DNA of 49,126 nucleotides from Syntrophus sp. (in: bacteria) (GTDB lineage Bacteria > Desulfobacterota > Syntrophorhabdia > Syntrophorhabdales > Syntrophorhabdaceae): contig PNOF01000015.1 of the NCBI GenBank assembly GCA_013824645.1, forward strand, positions 1 to 49,126, given 5' to 3'. A program made the translations under genes and the position numbers. The notes below the pieces were generated by a model. It was not told the origin of the DNA. It saw nothing but the letters and a program-made list of their open reading frames with translations, and made no database searches. Positions within the stretch are counted from its first letter, which is position 1. Each line of letters opens with the position of its first letter. Shown piece after piece: positions 1-6,264 of the stretch.

Positions 1-38
1 AACCTTTCTCTTTCAAAATATCTTTCTCCTTTCCGCCC

Positions 39-226
39 TTAGAGTCTAAACTTTTTGGGGGAAAGTGTCTCACTTATATTGGCACAGAGGGGGATGTCTC
101 CTAATATTATATCAGCTTTATCTATTGTGGCGTGCGAATGCATAATATCCCCCGGCCTGAAATCCCGGTATGTCGGTTTTAATAACTCTGTTATGCATTC
201 CCCAAAAGTCTCCACTGCAATAGCGT
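39..226 (-). pseudogene. C-terminal remnant of an NAD-dependent sugar epimerase/dehydratase
   Basis: Reading the minus strand gives about 60 residues ending at a TAA at 39-41. They contain YRDFRPGDIMHSHATIDKA, which matches the C-terminal RPGD-(I/V)-x-HS-x-A-x-I-x-KA signature of short-chain nucleotide-sugar epimerases. The Rossmann domain and catalytic YxxxK region are absent. The 5' part runs, in another frame, into the 3' end of the neighbouring ParE-like toxin gene. I infer a broken gene whose C-terminus was left when the toxin-antitoxin cassette arrived. No function is expected. Confidence 0.5.
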
Positions 227-526
227 TTGCATATCGCGACGTCCATCAACAATCAGTAATATGTAAACGGTGTCGCCAATAACCCGGTAAATCAAACGGT
301 ATGGTTTGAAAAAGACCTCACGATAATCGCGGATACCCAAGGCCAATAATTCTTTCGGATAGACGCCGCGTTCGGGAGACTCGGACAAACTGTCGAAAAC
401 CTTTTCGATATGGGTCAACACATGATCTGCTTTTCCGGGTGCATCATGAATGGCAATATATTGATAGAGTTCCTCAAGATCGCTGGCCGCGTCGGCTGTC
501 AATAATACTTTGAAAAACATCAGCAC
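191..526 (-). CDS. RelE/ParE-family toxin of a type II toxin-antitoxin pair
   Basis: This 111-residue protein fits the RelE/ParE toxin fold. It has an N-terminal helix with ASDLEELYQYI, a middle region with the motif RDYREVFFKPYRLIYRV, and the closing strand VYILLIVDGRRDMQTLL. The family arrests growth by cleaving ribosome-bound mRNA (RelE) or poisoning gyrase (ParE). The YREVFFKPYRLIYRV and GRRD patterns look more ParE-like, but sequence alone cannot settle the target. The start overlaps the end of the upstream antitoxin gene by 7 bases, as expected for translational coupling. The last residues (WRLLGNA) extend past the usual end and overlap an epimerase remnant in another frame, so the C-terminal tail may be acquired. 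Confidence 0.85.
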   Translation of the reverse strand: MLMFFKVLLTADAASDLEELYQYIAIHDAPGKADHVLTHIEKVFDSLSESPERGVYPKELLALGIRDYREVFFKPYRLIYRVIGDTVYILLIVDGRRDMQTLLQWRLLGNA

Positions 527-795
527 CCGTTCCGCTGCTCACGCAGGCGATTGATCGCTTCAGCGGCTTGCACAACTTTGCCTTCATCGATTTGACGGTT
601 GCCGAGGGCAAGGATTTTCAAAAGGGCCATCGTTTCCAAGGTTTTTTCGTAGCTTTCGATATCCTGGATGACCACTTTGGCTGTGCCGTTTTGGGTGATG
701 ATAAGCGGTTCCCGTTGCCCAGCAATATTACGTACGATTTCAGCAGCGTGGGCCTTCAGGTAGCTGATAGGTTTGATTTGACTTGATAATTTCAT
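520..795 (-). CDS. Phd/YefM-family antitoxin
   Basis: This 91-residue protein begins with the Phd/YefM DNA-binding domain: the ISYLKAHAAEIV helix, then EPLIITQNGTAKVVIQDIESYEK. The charged C-terminal helix (about residues 55-91) is the usual toxin-wrapping part. Antitoxins of this family neutralise the partner toxin and repress their own operon from a palindrome near the start. The ATG is preceded by GGAGAGGTGATTT, containing a usable ribosome-binding site. It is the first gene of a two-gene operon with the ParE-like toxin. Upstream lies array 1 of AT-rich repeats, making this the lowest-coordinate cassette of the island. Confidence 0.85.
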   Translation of the reverse strand: MKLSSQIKPISYLKAHAAEIVRNIAGQREPLIITQNGTAKVVIQDIESYEKTLETMALLKILALGNRQIDEGKVVQAAEAINRLREQRNGC

Positions 796-879
796 AAATC
801 ACCTCTCCTCATGCTCATAAGTCTAATTATAGTCCATAAACAGGTCAATTGTCAACGCCGTTGGATAAGAAGTGAGGGT

Positions 880-1195
880 ATAGAGTTTATTGAGTTTATG
901 GAGTTCATTGAGTTCATTGGGTTATTGGGTTATAGAGTTTATGGTGTTAATAGAGTTTGTTGAGTTTATAGCGTTCATTGAGTTTATAGCGTTTATTGAG
1001 TTCATTGGGTTATTGGGTTATAGAGTTTATGGTGTTAATAGAGTTTGTTGAGTTTATAGAGTTTGTTGAGTTTATAGCGTTTATTGAGTTTATAGCGTTT
1101 ATTGAGTTTATAGCGTTTATTGAGTTTATAGCGTTTATTGAGTTTATGGCGTTTATAGCGTTTATTGAGTTTATAGCGTTTGGAGAGTTTATAGC
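880..1195. repeat. Array 1: 9-bp-unit tandem repeats
   Basis: The stretch is built from variants of the 9-mer GTTTATTGA/GTTTATAGC. In 1075-1150 it is a clean 18-bp tandem (GTTTATTGAGTTTATAGC repeated). A 60-bp segment starting at 912 is repeated at 1000, an offset of 88 bp, so larger blocks have also duplicated. The array ends at the boundary CTGATAGTTCT (1194-1204). A multiple-of-three period keeps several frames open, so ORFs predicted here are artefacts. It lies between the 3' flank of hicA and the start of the Phd-like antitoxin gene. Confidence 0.9.
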
Positions 1196-1406
1196 TGATA
1201 GTTCTATGTTCTATTTGCCGTTCGGTAACGGTGACGATACCCGATTTTACGTTTTCTCATTTTTTCTTCTTTATCGTGTGCTTGAATTTCAAAACCGCAC
1301 AGTTCAGTTCAATGGATGTCTCTGTATCGCTCGTTTGCAAGTCTTCATCAAAGATTCCGGCGACATAATCCCAATTTTATCAGTTTGTAGTTATATTTCT
1401 TTTTTC
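1196..1406. other. 3' flank of hicA with a duplicated 40-bp segment
   Basis: There is no convincing gene. The minus strand could encode a short tail (about 1264-1380) containing DYVAGIFDEDLQTSDTETS and ending in lysines, with no start codon. The segment 1309-1348 recurs at 2015-2054 with one mismatch in 40 bases, in the equivalent position between a cassette gene and its repeat array. The stretch opens with the shared boundary CTGATAGTTCT. I read it as the homologous 3' flank of a cassette, or the degraded end of a gene shared by two cassettes. Confidence 0.5.
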
Positions 1407-1610
1407 TTATTCAAAGTCTTGCTTAAGCAAACCAGACTGACGGAGAATAGACATGAACGTGCCATATGGAATTTCACGTTTTGCCGCCGGTACAATGACG
1501 GTAAGGCTTTCAAGTCGAAATTTCTTGTGGCTGCCAGTTTGGTCAACCTCGACAAAGCCATGCGAATGAAGCACCGCGATGATGTGCCGCGATGAGTACA
1601 GCTTAGGCAT
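1407..1610 (-). CDS. hicA: HicA-family toxin (mRNA interferase)
   Basis: This 67-residue protein matches HicA, a small double-stranded-RNA-binding-fold toxin that cleaves mRNA. Visible hallmarks are the N-terminal SRHIIAVLHSHGFVEVDQTGSHKKFRL, with the catalytic His in GSH, and the C-terminal YGTFMSILRQSGLLKQDF helix. The middle VPAAKREIP replaces the usual VPxHxxxxIxxG, so the second His is missing, although HicA variants lacking it exist. It overlaps the upstream hicB by 8 bases, so the gene order is antitoxin then toxin on the minus strand, the reverse of the usual hicA-first order. It lies between arrays 1 and 2. Confidence 0.85.
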   Translation of the reverse strand: MPKLYSSRHIIAVLHSHGFVEVDQTGSHKKFRLESLTVIVPAAKREIPYGTFMSILRQSGLLKQDFE

Positions 1611-1815
1611 TTATAAAAGCCTCTCCAATCAAGGCATCACCAACATCATGAAAGAGGTACGTCGCAGAATCATCCTTGAGGTAAAGTTCTACAGCATCTT
1701 TGAGATTTGTTACCGCTTCATCGATGTTTTTTCCAAAGCTGGACACTTCTACATTCAAACATTGAGAAACAAAATACTTTCCTTCACGATAGACAACATA
1801 CTTTAAACTACGCAT
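1603..1815 (-). CDS. hicB: HicB-family antitoxin
   Basis: This 70-residue protein has the partial RNase H-like fold of HicB: YVVYREGKYFVSQCLNVEVSSFGKNIDEAVTNLKDAVELYL. It lacks the C-terminal ribbon-helix-helix or HTH DNA-binding domain of longer HicBs, so it would bind HicA but may not repress by itself. A GGAGGTG ribosome-binding site lies just upstream of the ATG. The end overlaps hicA by 8 bases, implying coupled translation. Array 2 begins about 65 bp upstream. Together with hicA it is the second toxin-antitoxin cassette of the island. Confidence 0.85.
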   Translation of the reverse strand: MRSLKYVVYREGKYFVSQCLNVEVSSFGKNIDEAVTNLKDAVELYLKDDSATYLFHDVGDALIGEAFINA

Positions 1816-1881
1816 ATAAGCACCTCCTACTATAATATCCTATTCTAACACAGGATGTAACCATCAGGTAGTACAAAAGCA

Positions 1882-1984
1882 CATTGAGTTTGTTGAGTTT
1901 ATGGCGTTTATTGGGTTTATAGCGTTAATTGGGTTTATAGCGTTAATTGGGTTTATGGAGTTTATGGTGTTAATAGCGTTTGTA
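1882..1984. repeat. Array 2: short 9-bp-unit tandem repeats
   Basis: About 100 bp of the same family as arrays 1 and 3 (GTTTATTGG, GTTTATAGC and GTTAATTGG units) lie between hicB and the ATPase gene. It terminates in the shared boundary CTGATAGTTCT (1986-1996). Short ORFs across it (Ile-Asn repeats on one strand, Phe-Ile on the other) come from the repeat period and are rejected as genes. Confidence 0.85.
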
Positions 1985-2092
1985 ACTGATAGTTCTCTGT
2001 TTTTATCCTTCACCTCAATGGATGTCTCTGTATCGGTCGTTTGCAAGTCTTCATATAGTTCTTCTGGTCTGTTTAGTTTATCTTGTTAGCGC

Positions 2093-3244
2093 CTACATCA
2101 AAACAGTCTCCAACATATCCAACGGCAGAGCTGACACGTTCTTCCCTATGGGATACACTTCATTGCCCGGATAGACGACATAGCCACGCTTGCAGGACAA
2201 ATCTTCGTACGCATTCCAAAATCCCCTTGATACGGACGGACTCAGGGAATACTTAATTTCAACAGGGACCGGCTGGTTTTGTTGATCGATGTATAAGAAA
2301 TCGATTTCCGCGCCCGCATTGGACCTGTAAAAATAGAATTCGCTGTTTTCCGGCAAAAGAGCGGCAAGCTGCTCAATCACAAACCCCTCCCACGAGGCGC
2401 CAACAGCAGGGTGCCCTATCAAATCGTCAAATGTCCTGATCCGCAGAAGGGTATGGTTTAATCCCGAATCACGGATATACACCTTCGGTGATTTGATCAG
2501 TCGCTTTTTTGTATTAGCGTAATAAGGCTGAAGCTGCCTTATAATAAAGGTTGATTCCAGGATATCCAGATAACGACGGACTGTCGGTGCGGAAACGCCG
2601 AGACTACCCGCAATCTTGCTGGCATTCCATAGTTGCCCGTGACTGTGTGCAAGCATTGTCCAGAATCGGCGAAGTTGAGCAGAAGGAATATGGATTTCCA
2701 GTTGCGGGATGTCCATTTCCAGGTATGTTTTGATATAGCTCTCCCTCCAGATAAAACTTTCGTCGTCATTTTCCGCGAGATAGCTGTTTGGATATCCGCC
2801 GCGAAGAAGCAAGTTTTGAAACTGTTTGGTGTCTGTCTCAAAAAGACTCAAGGGCCCTAGCTCATGATAAATAATGCGACCGGCGAGGCTCTCCGAGGCA
2901 TAGCGGATAAGCTCAGGCGATGCAGACCCAAGAATAAGGAAACGACCGCCAATCCTGTTTTGATCAACCAGCGCCCGAAGGAGCGGATACAAAGATGGCA
3001 TCCTCTGGATTTCATCGATAATGACAAGCGATTTCTTGAATTGTCTCAAATACAGTTCGGCATCCTGAAGTTTGTTTATGTCTGACGGCAATTCAAGATC
3101 AAGATAGACGGCATCCGGACTTGCAACTTCTTTAACGGCTTTGGCAAGGGTTGTTTTCCCAACCTGCCGCGAACCCAGGATGCCGACGACAGGGTAAGTA
3201 TTTAATGAATTTAAAATAATATCTTTTATTACACGCTTAATCAT
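2093..3244 (-). CDS. AAA-family ATPase with DUF4143 C-terminal domain
   Basis: This 383-residue protein has the AAA_14 plus DUF4143 architecture common in accessory genome islands. The Walker A motif is GILGSRQVGKTTLAK (residues 21-35) and the Walker B motif is SLVIIDEIQRMPSLYPLLRAL (about 71-91), followed by the sensor LILGSASPEL. Residues 180-225 (WNASKIAGSLGVSAPTVRRYL) form a winged-helix-like segment. The C-terminal region with GAEIDFLYIDQQN and PVEIKYS resembles a PD-(D/E)XK nuclease-like core. Such proteins are ATP-dependent and of unknown physiological role; links to toxin-antitoxin or defence modules are suspected but unproven. The ATG has no obvious Shine-Dalgarno sequence. Arrays 2 and 3 lie downstream and upstream. 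Confidence 0.9.
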   Translation of the reverse strand: MIKRVIKDIILNSLNTYPVVGILGSRQVGKTTLAKAVKEVASPDAVYLDLELPSDINKLQDAELYLRQFKKSLVIIDEIQRMPSLYPLLRALVDQNRIGGRFLILGSASPELIRYASESLAGRIIYHELGPLSLFETDTKQFQNLLLRGGYPNSYLAENDDESFIWRESYIKTYLEMDIPQLEIHIPSAQLRRFWTMLAHSHGQLWNASKIAGSLGVSAPTVRRYLDILESTFIIRQLQPYYANTKKRLIKSPKVYIRDSGLNHTLLRIRTFDDLIGHPAVGASWEGFVIEQLAALLPENSEFYFYRSNAGAEIDFLYIDQQNQPVPVEIKYSLSPSVSRGFWNAYEDLSCKRGYVVYPGNEVYPIGKNVSALPLDMLETVLM

Positions 3245-3283
3245 GCTTGTATTTTAAAACATTGACTTTCGATTTGCAAGTTT

Positions 3284-3530
3284 GTGGCGTTTATTGGGTT
3301 TATAGAGTTTATAGAGTTTATAGAGTTTATTGGGTTTATTGGGTTTATTGGGTTTATAGAGTTTATTGGGTTTATAGAGTTTATTGGGTTTATAGAGTTT
3401 ATTGGGTTTATTGGGTTTATAGAGTTTATTGGGTTTATAGAGTTTATTGGGTTTATAGAGTTTATTGGGTTTATAGAGTTTATTGGGTTTATAGAGTTTA
3501 TTGGGTTTATAGAGTTTATTGGGTTTATGG
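3284..3530. repeat. Array 3: near-perfect 18-bp tandem repeat
   Basis: From 3284 to 3530 the sequence is almost entirely GTTTATTGG and GTTTATAGA alternating, an 18-bp higher-order unit with about nine regular copies at the right. It ends with CTGATAGTTCT (3531-3541), the boundary also seen after arrays 1 and 2. It lies between the start of the ATPase gene and the 3' flank of the caspase-like gene. Its homogeneity suggests recent expansion and copy-number instability. Confidence 0.95.
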
Positions 3531-3541
3531 CTGATAGTTCT

Positions 3542-3784
3542 GCGTTATATTTCGTCGGATCATGGTGGAATTATAACCACTTGGTGGTTGATTTTCAACT
3601 ATTAAGATACAGCCTGGATGAAACCTCTCCTTAATACAGACAGGTCCGCCTCTTAATTACACAGATGCGTAGCTATAGGGAAATGGGGATAGGGATACCC
3701 CCTTTTATACCCAAGTATCTCAAGGAGTAGCCCCGTTTTAACCGGACAGGCATAGAACCTTGAACATTGAATCTTCTTTATCAT
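3542..3784. other. Non-coding 3' flank of the caspase-like gene
   Basis: I see no gene. The short inverted repeat AACCACTTGGTGGTT (3576-3590) is visible, and the composition is unlike the adjacent array. It occupies the same position relative to its gene as the 3' flanks after hicA and the ATPase gene, but it has no copy of the 40-bp duplicate. Confidence 0.4.
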
Positions 3785-4600
3785 TTATTCCAATATCTTC
3801 TTCTTCAGTTTTGGTGCAGGACATTCGAGTTGCGGGACCTGGTCAAAATTATTGAACTTCAGGGAGGCGCGAAGGCGTTTCAGCACTTCTGAACGAGTAA
3901 GCGCCGCAGCGGCATCCCGGATATGTTTGCAGAGATAGTACGTGAAAGCGCCATTGTAATTACCGCCGATATTGGCATCGGCTGATGTCTGATTTTCGCG
4001 GCAACCGGAAAAGAGGACATGCGATAGGGGTTTGGGGTTTCCTTTCATGAGTCTCCGCACGGAAAGACCTTCTTCCTCACGGCAGAGGATATCAACGGGA
4101 GGTTGTAGGAACCGTTGCTTTATGGCCATATCGCCGGGGAAATTCCCGGCAGCTCGTATCTCCCTCGTAGCTGTACCCGAATGGCAGCTATCAAGAAAGA
4201 CTTCGAGGCTTACGCCTTCGGGAATTTTAGAAAAAACTTTACTGAGTTCATCGTCTATAATATATGTACCATCCCAATCCATGTCGTGGGGACAAAGAAT
4301 TTCATCGAGATTGTCTTTTAACTCATCGCCTTCGCGATCTCTAATCTGCGAGCCATGACCGGAAAAGTGAAAAACAAGGCGGTCTCCTGCTTTTGCCCCT
4401 TTTACAAGCCATTCCAGCCTCTTCATGATGTTCACCTTTGTCGCGCGTTCGTCCGTGACCACCCGGATCTGCTTGACGGCAAAACCGAAATACGTGAGCA
4501 GAATGTGGCGTACATTCGTAACATCATTTACACAGCCCTGAAGATCGCTTCCCGGCAATTTATACTTGTTGATGCCTACGAGTAATGCTTTTACTGACAT
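3785..4600 (-). CDS. Caspase-like (peptidase C14 / metacaspase) protease
   Basis: This 271-residue protein is a caspase-fold cysteine protease. The N-terminus KALLVGINKYKLPGSDLQGCVNDV is the typical first strand and substrate loop. The catalytic His is in LVFHFSGHGSQIRD (about residue 82) and the catalytic Cys in LEVFLDSCHSGT (about residue 138). There is no signal peptide or extra domain, so it is probably cytosolic. Bacterial members cleave after Arg/Lys or Asp and in some systems act in abortive infection or regulated cell death; nothing here names its substrate. It is a stand-alone cassette between array 3 and a small repeat at 4617-4656. The start is preceded by AAAAAAAGGGGCTATT, a weak binding site. 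Confidence 0.88.
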   Translation of the reverse strand: MSVKALLVGINKYKLPGSDLQGCVNDVTNVRHILLTYFGFAVKQIRVVTDERATKVNIMKRLEWLVKGAKAGDRLVFHFSGHGSQIRDREGDELKDNLDEILCPHDMDWDGTYIIDDELSKVFSKIPEGVSLEVFLDSCHSGTATREIRAAGNFPGDMAIKQRFLQPPVDILCREEEGLSVRRLMKGNPKPLSHVLFSGCRENQTSADANIGGNYNGAFTYYLCKHIRDAAAALTRSEVLKRLRASLKFNNFDQVPQLECPAPKLKKKILE

Positions 4601-4616
4601 AATAGCCCCTTTTTTT

Positions 4617-4656
4617 AGAGAATAGTTTATTGGGTTTATGGCGTTTATTGGGTTAA
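4617..4656. repeat. Short relic of the 9-bp-unit array
   Basis: Four or five units (AGTTTATTGG, GTTTATGGC, GTTTATTGG) separate the caspase-like gene start from the 3' end of the next gene. This is the same family as arrays 1-3 but without the CTGATAGTTCT boundary. Confidence 0.7.
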
Positions 4657-5027
4657 GTGCGTTTGAGGGTAGAATGCAAATATTTTATAAAGTTGGATAG
4701 TTGACGTTGTATTTTGTCAGCGTCTTGATATAGTTCATCAAATTGTGATTTTTCTATATACCCTTGGTCAAGAACAACATAAAGATGGCTTTGGAGTTCT
4801 GCTGCCGAGGATTTTGAGATAAAGAGAAACTGGATAAATTCTTTATTTCCTTTTCTGGAAAAACCCTCAGCAATATTTGCCATAATGGATACCGCAGCTC
4901 TTCGAATTTGGTCAACAAAGCTGTAATCTTTCTTAAACTCATTAATACAACAAACGCCATAAACCCTACTAACGAGTTTTCTCGCTTCTTTCCATGCCTC
5001 GATATCTTCAAATCGATCGATTTTCAC
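4653..5027 (-). CDS. Four-helix bundle protein, S23/IVP family (GTG start)
   Basis: This 124-residue protein is of the family first found as ORFs inside 23S rRNA intervening sequences and later as stand-alone genes. The N-terminal RFEDIEAWKEARKLVSRVY is the family's F-x-D-L-x-x-W-x-x-A motif, and the middle QIRRAAVSIMANIAEGFSRKGNKEFIQFL is its best conserved block. The fold is a helical bundle and its biochemical role is unknown. There is no rRNA gene nearby, so this is an accessory copy. The start is GTG, preceded by AAGG at about 8 bases. Its 3' end touches the array relic. Confidence 0.85.
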   Translation of the reverse strand: MKIDRFEDIEAWKEARKLVSRVYGVCCINEFKKDYSFVDQIRRAAVSIMANIAEGFSRKGNKEFIQFLFISKSSAAELQSHLYVVLDQGYIEKSQFDELYQDADKIQRQLSNFIKYLHSTLKRT

Positions 5028-5572
5028 GTTTCAACCTTGAACAAAAAAATAAGCTACCGCCCCCCAACGTATATTTAATACATTGAACGTATAACTGTTT
5101 CCATACAACTCGTATATCCCTTCAATATTTTCACAACTTGCTTTATTCAGCTAAGATTTCATTATACCAAATCTCAACCCGTATGCAACAACGTTTATTT
5201 GTATTTATCATCTTTTTTACAATGCGGACAATATTCGACCCGCTGCCCAAAATCATTTCCACAGAAAATAATGTCTTCTTCGACAAGATTATTCATTATA
5301 AAGCAAGACAGAAACAGAATTTAAAAGTTCGCCAAGCTCTTCATCCCATTCGATAACCCCTTGATACTACAGACAAGTAGGTTTATGTTCAAAGAGCCAC
5401 ATTGTGACACATATTTTGAAATATCACTGTAGTTTAGTGGATCGGTATTCAGATTGATGCTCATAAATTTAGAAAAAAGGGGGGATAGTCAGCCGGCACA
5501 GAAAAAATAACAAAAAGAGTTGACACTGCATACACATCTTGTTAGTTTTAAAAAAAGTATTAAGGAGGATAT
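5028..5572. other. Gap with little support for genes
   Basis: Apart from the possible microprotein at 5195-5296 I see only weak signals. A 47-residue minus-strand ORF (5321-5464) starting MSINLNTDPLNY has no binding site. The AAGGAGG at 5562-5568 belongs to the dodecin gene. The AT-rich composition resembles the accessory island to the left. Confidence 0.4.
5195..5296 (-). CDS. Possible 33-residue zinc-ribbon-like microprotein
   Basis: A short minus-strand ORF encodes FCGNDFGQRVEYCPHCKK near its end. This has a CPHC knuckle and one further Cys, and ends in a Lys/Asp-rich tail. It resembles half of a zinc ribbon. Another ORF upstream in a different frame ends ELLNSVSVLLYNE and overlaps this start as ATGA, suggesting a broken longer gene or a coupled pair. 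No clear ribosome-binding site is seen. It may be a fragment. Confidence 0.25.
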   Translation of the reverse strand: MNNLVEEDIIFCGNDFGQRVEYCPHCKKDDKYK

Positions 5573-5788
5573 ATGAGATCTGAAGGCAGGGTTGCACGAG
5601 TAACAGAAATTATTGCCGGTTCCCAGAAAAGTTTTGAGGATGCCATACTGCTTGGCTTCAAGAGGGCTTCCAAGACCTTGAGGGGAATCACGGGACTGCG
5701 GGTAAAAGAACAACGTGCTCGCGTAGAAGATGGAAAGATTATTGAATTTCGTGTTACCCTCGAAGTCATTTTTGTGCTGGAGAGCTAG
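5573..5788 (+). CDS. Dodecin-family flavin-binding protein
   Basis: This 71-residue protein fits the dodecin family, small proteins that assemble as dodecamers and store or buffer flavins in the cytosol. Family landmarks are VARVTEIIAGSQKSFEDAILLGFKRASKTLRGI (first strand plus helix), then LRVKEQRARVEDGKIIEFRVTLEVIFVLE (two strands). A strong AAGGAGG lies 5 bases before the ATG. In bacterial dodecins an aromatic residue, commonly Trp, stacks on the flavin in the segment TLRxxxWFEV. Here that segment reads TLRGITGLRV, without an aromatic residue, so flavin binding is uncertain. It appears to be monocistronic, followed by a CCTCGG/CCGAGG hairpin at 5844-5866. Confidence 0.85.
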   Translation: MRSEGRVARVTEIIAGSQKSFEDAILLGFKRASKTLRGITGLRVKEQRARVEDGKIIEFRVTLEVIFVLES

Positions 5789-5886
5789 GAGCATAGCGCA
5801 AAGGGCAACGAGCAGAGGGGGAGGACACAAGTAATAAGCTAAACCTCGGGTAACAGAAAACCGAGGGGCAAGCAGTTAGGGGGGGA

Positions 5887-6243
5887 ATGAGTAAGTTCAG
5901 GTTTCAGGATTTAGATATTTGGGAGGAATCGATTGAAATAGGGAATATCCTTTTTGATATCGCTGATAAACTAGAAGAAAATAAATTATATCGATTCTCC
6001 GAACAACTACGTGGTGCCGCCATGAGTGTTTCTAATAATATCGCTGAAGGAAGTGGGTCTACCTCAAAAAATGAATTTAGTCACTTTCTCAACATCGCAA
6101 GGCGCAGCGCCTTTGAAAATGCCAATATCCTACTGATTCTCAATAAACGTAACCTGATAAGTATACAAGTATTAGAATCTCTTCTTGATAGAATAGACGT
6201 TCTTTGCCGCAAAATAATGAACTTTCGAAAAGCTATTTGTTGA
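5887..6243 (+). CDS. Four-helix bundle protein, S23/IVP family
   Basis: This 118-residue protein is of the same family as the one at 4653-5027 but clearly diverged. It has FRFQDLDIWEESIEIGNILFDI at the N-terminus and FSEQLRGAAMSVSNNIAEGSGSTSKNEFSHFLNIARRS in the conserved core. A run of G (GGGGGGAATG) just before the ATG supplies the binding site. It is on the opposite strand to the first copy, and the two genes bracket the dodecin gene. Function is unknown; the family is frequently mobile. Confidence 0.85.
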   Translation: MSKFRFQDLDIWEESIEIGNILFDIADKLEENKLYRFSEQLRGAAMSVSNNIAEGSGSTSKNEFSHFLNIARRSAFENANILLILNKRNLISIQVLESLLDRIDVLCRKIMNFRKAIC

Positions 6244-6264
6244 TACCAGCTTTTTCGCCATGCA

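Noticed and set aside
996-1595. 199-residue plus-strand ORF rich in Phe-Ile-Glu repeats
   Set aside because: It is the translation of array 1, where the 9-bp period keeps frames open, and it overlaps hicA antisense. No binding site or family.
880-3541. Possible CRISPR arrays or integron attC sites
   Set aside because: Repeats are contiguous with no unique spacers of fixed length, no cas genes are near, and no attC-like R/L boxes or integrase are seen.
3247-3634. Two overlapping plus-strand ORFs of Val-Tyr-Trp and Phe-Ile-Gly repeats
   Set aside because: Pure translation of array 3 in two frames; both open for the same trivial reason.
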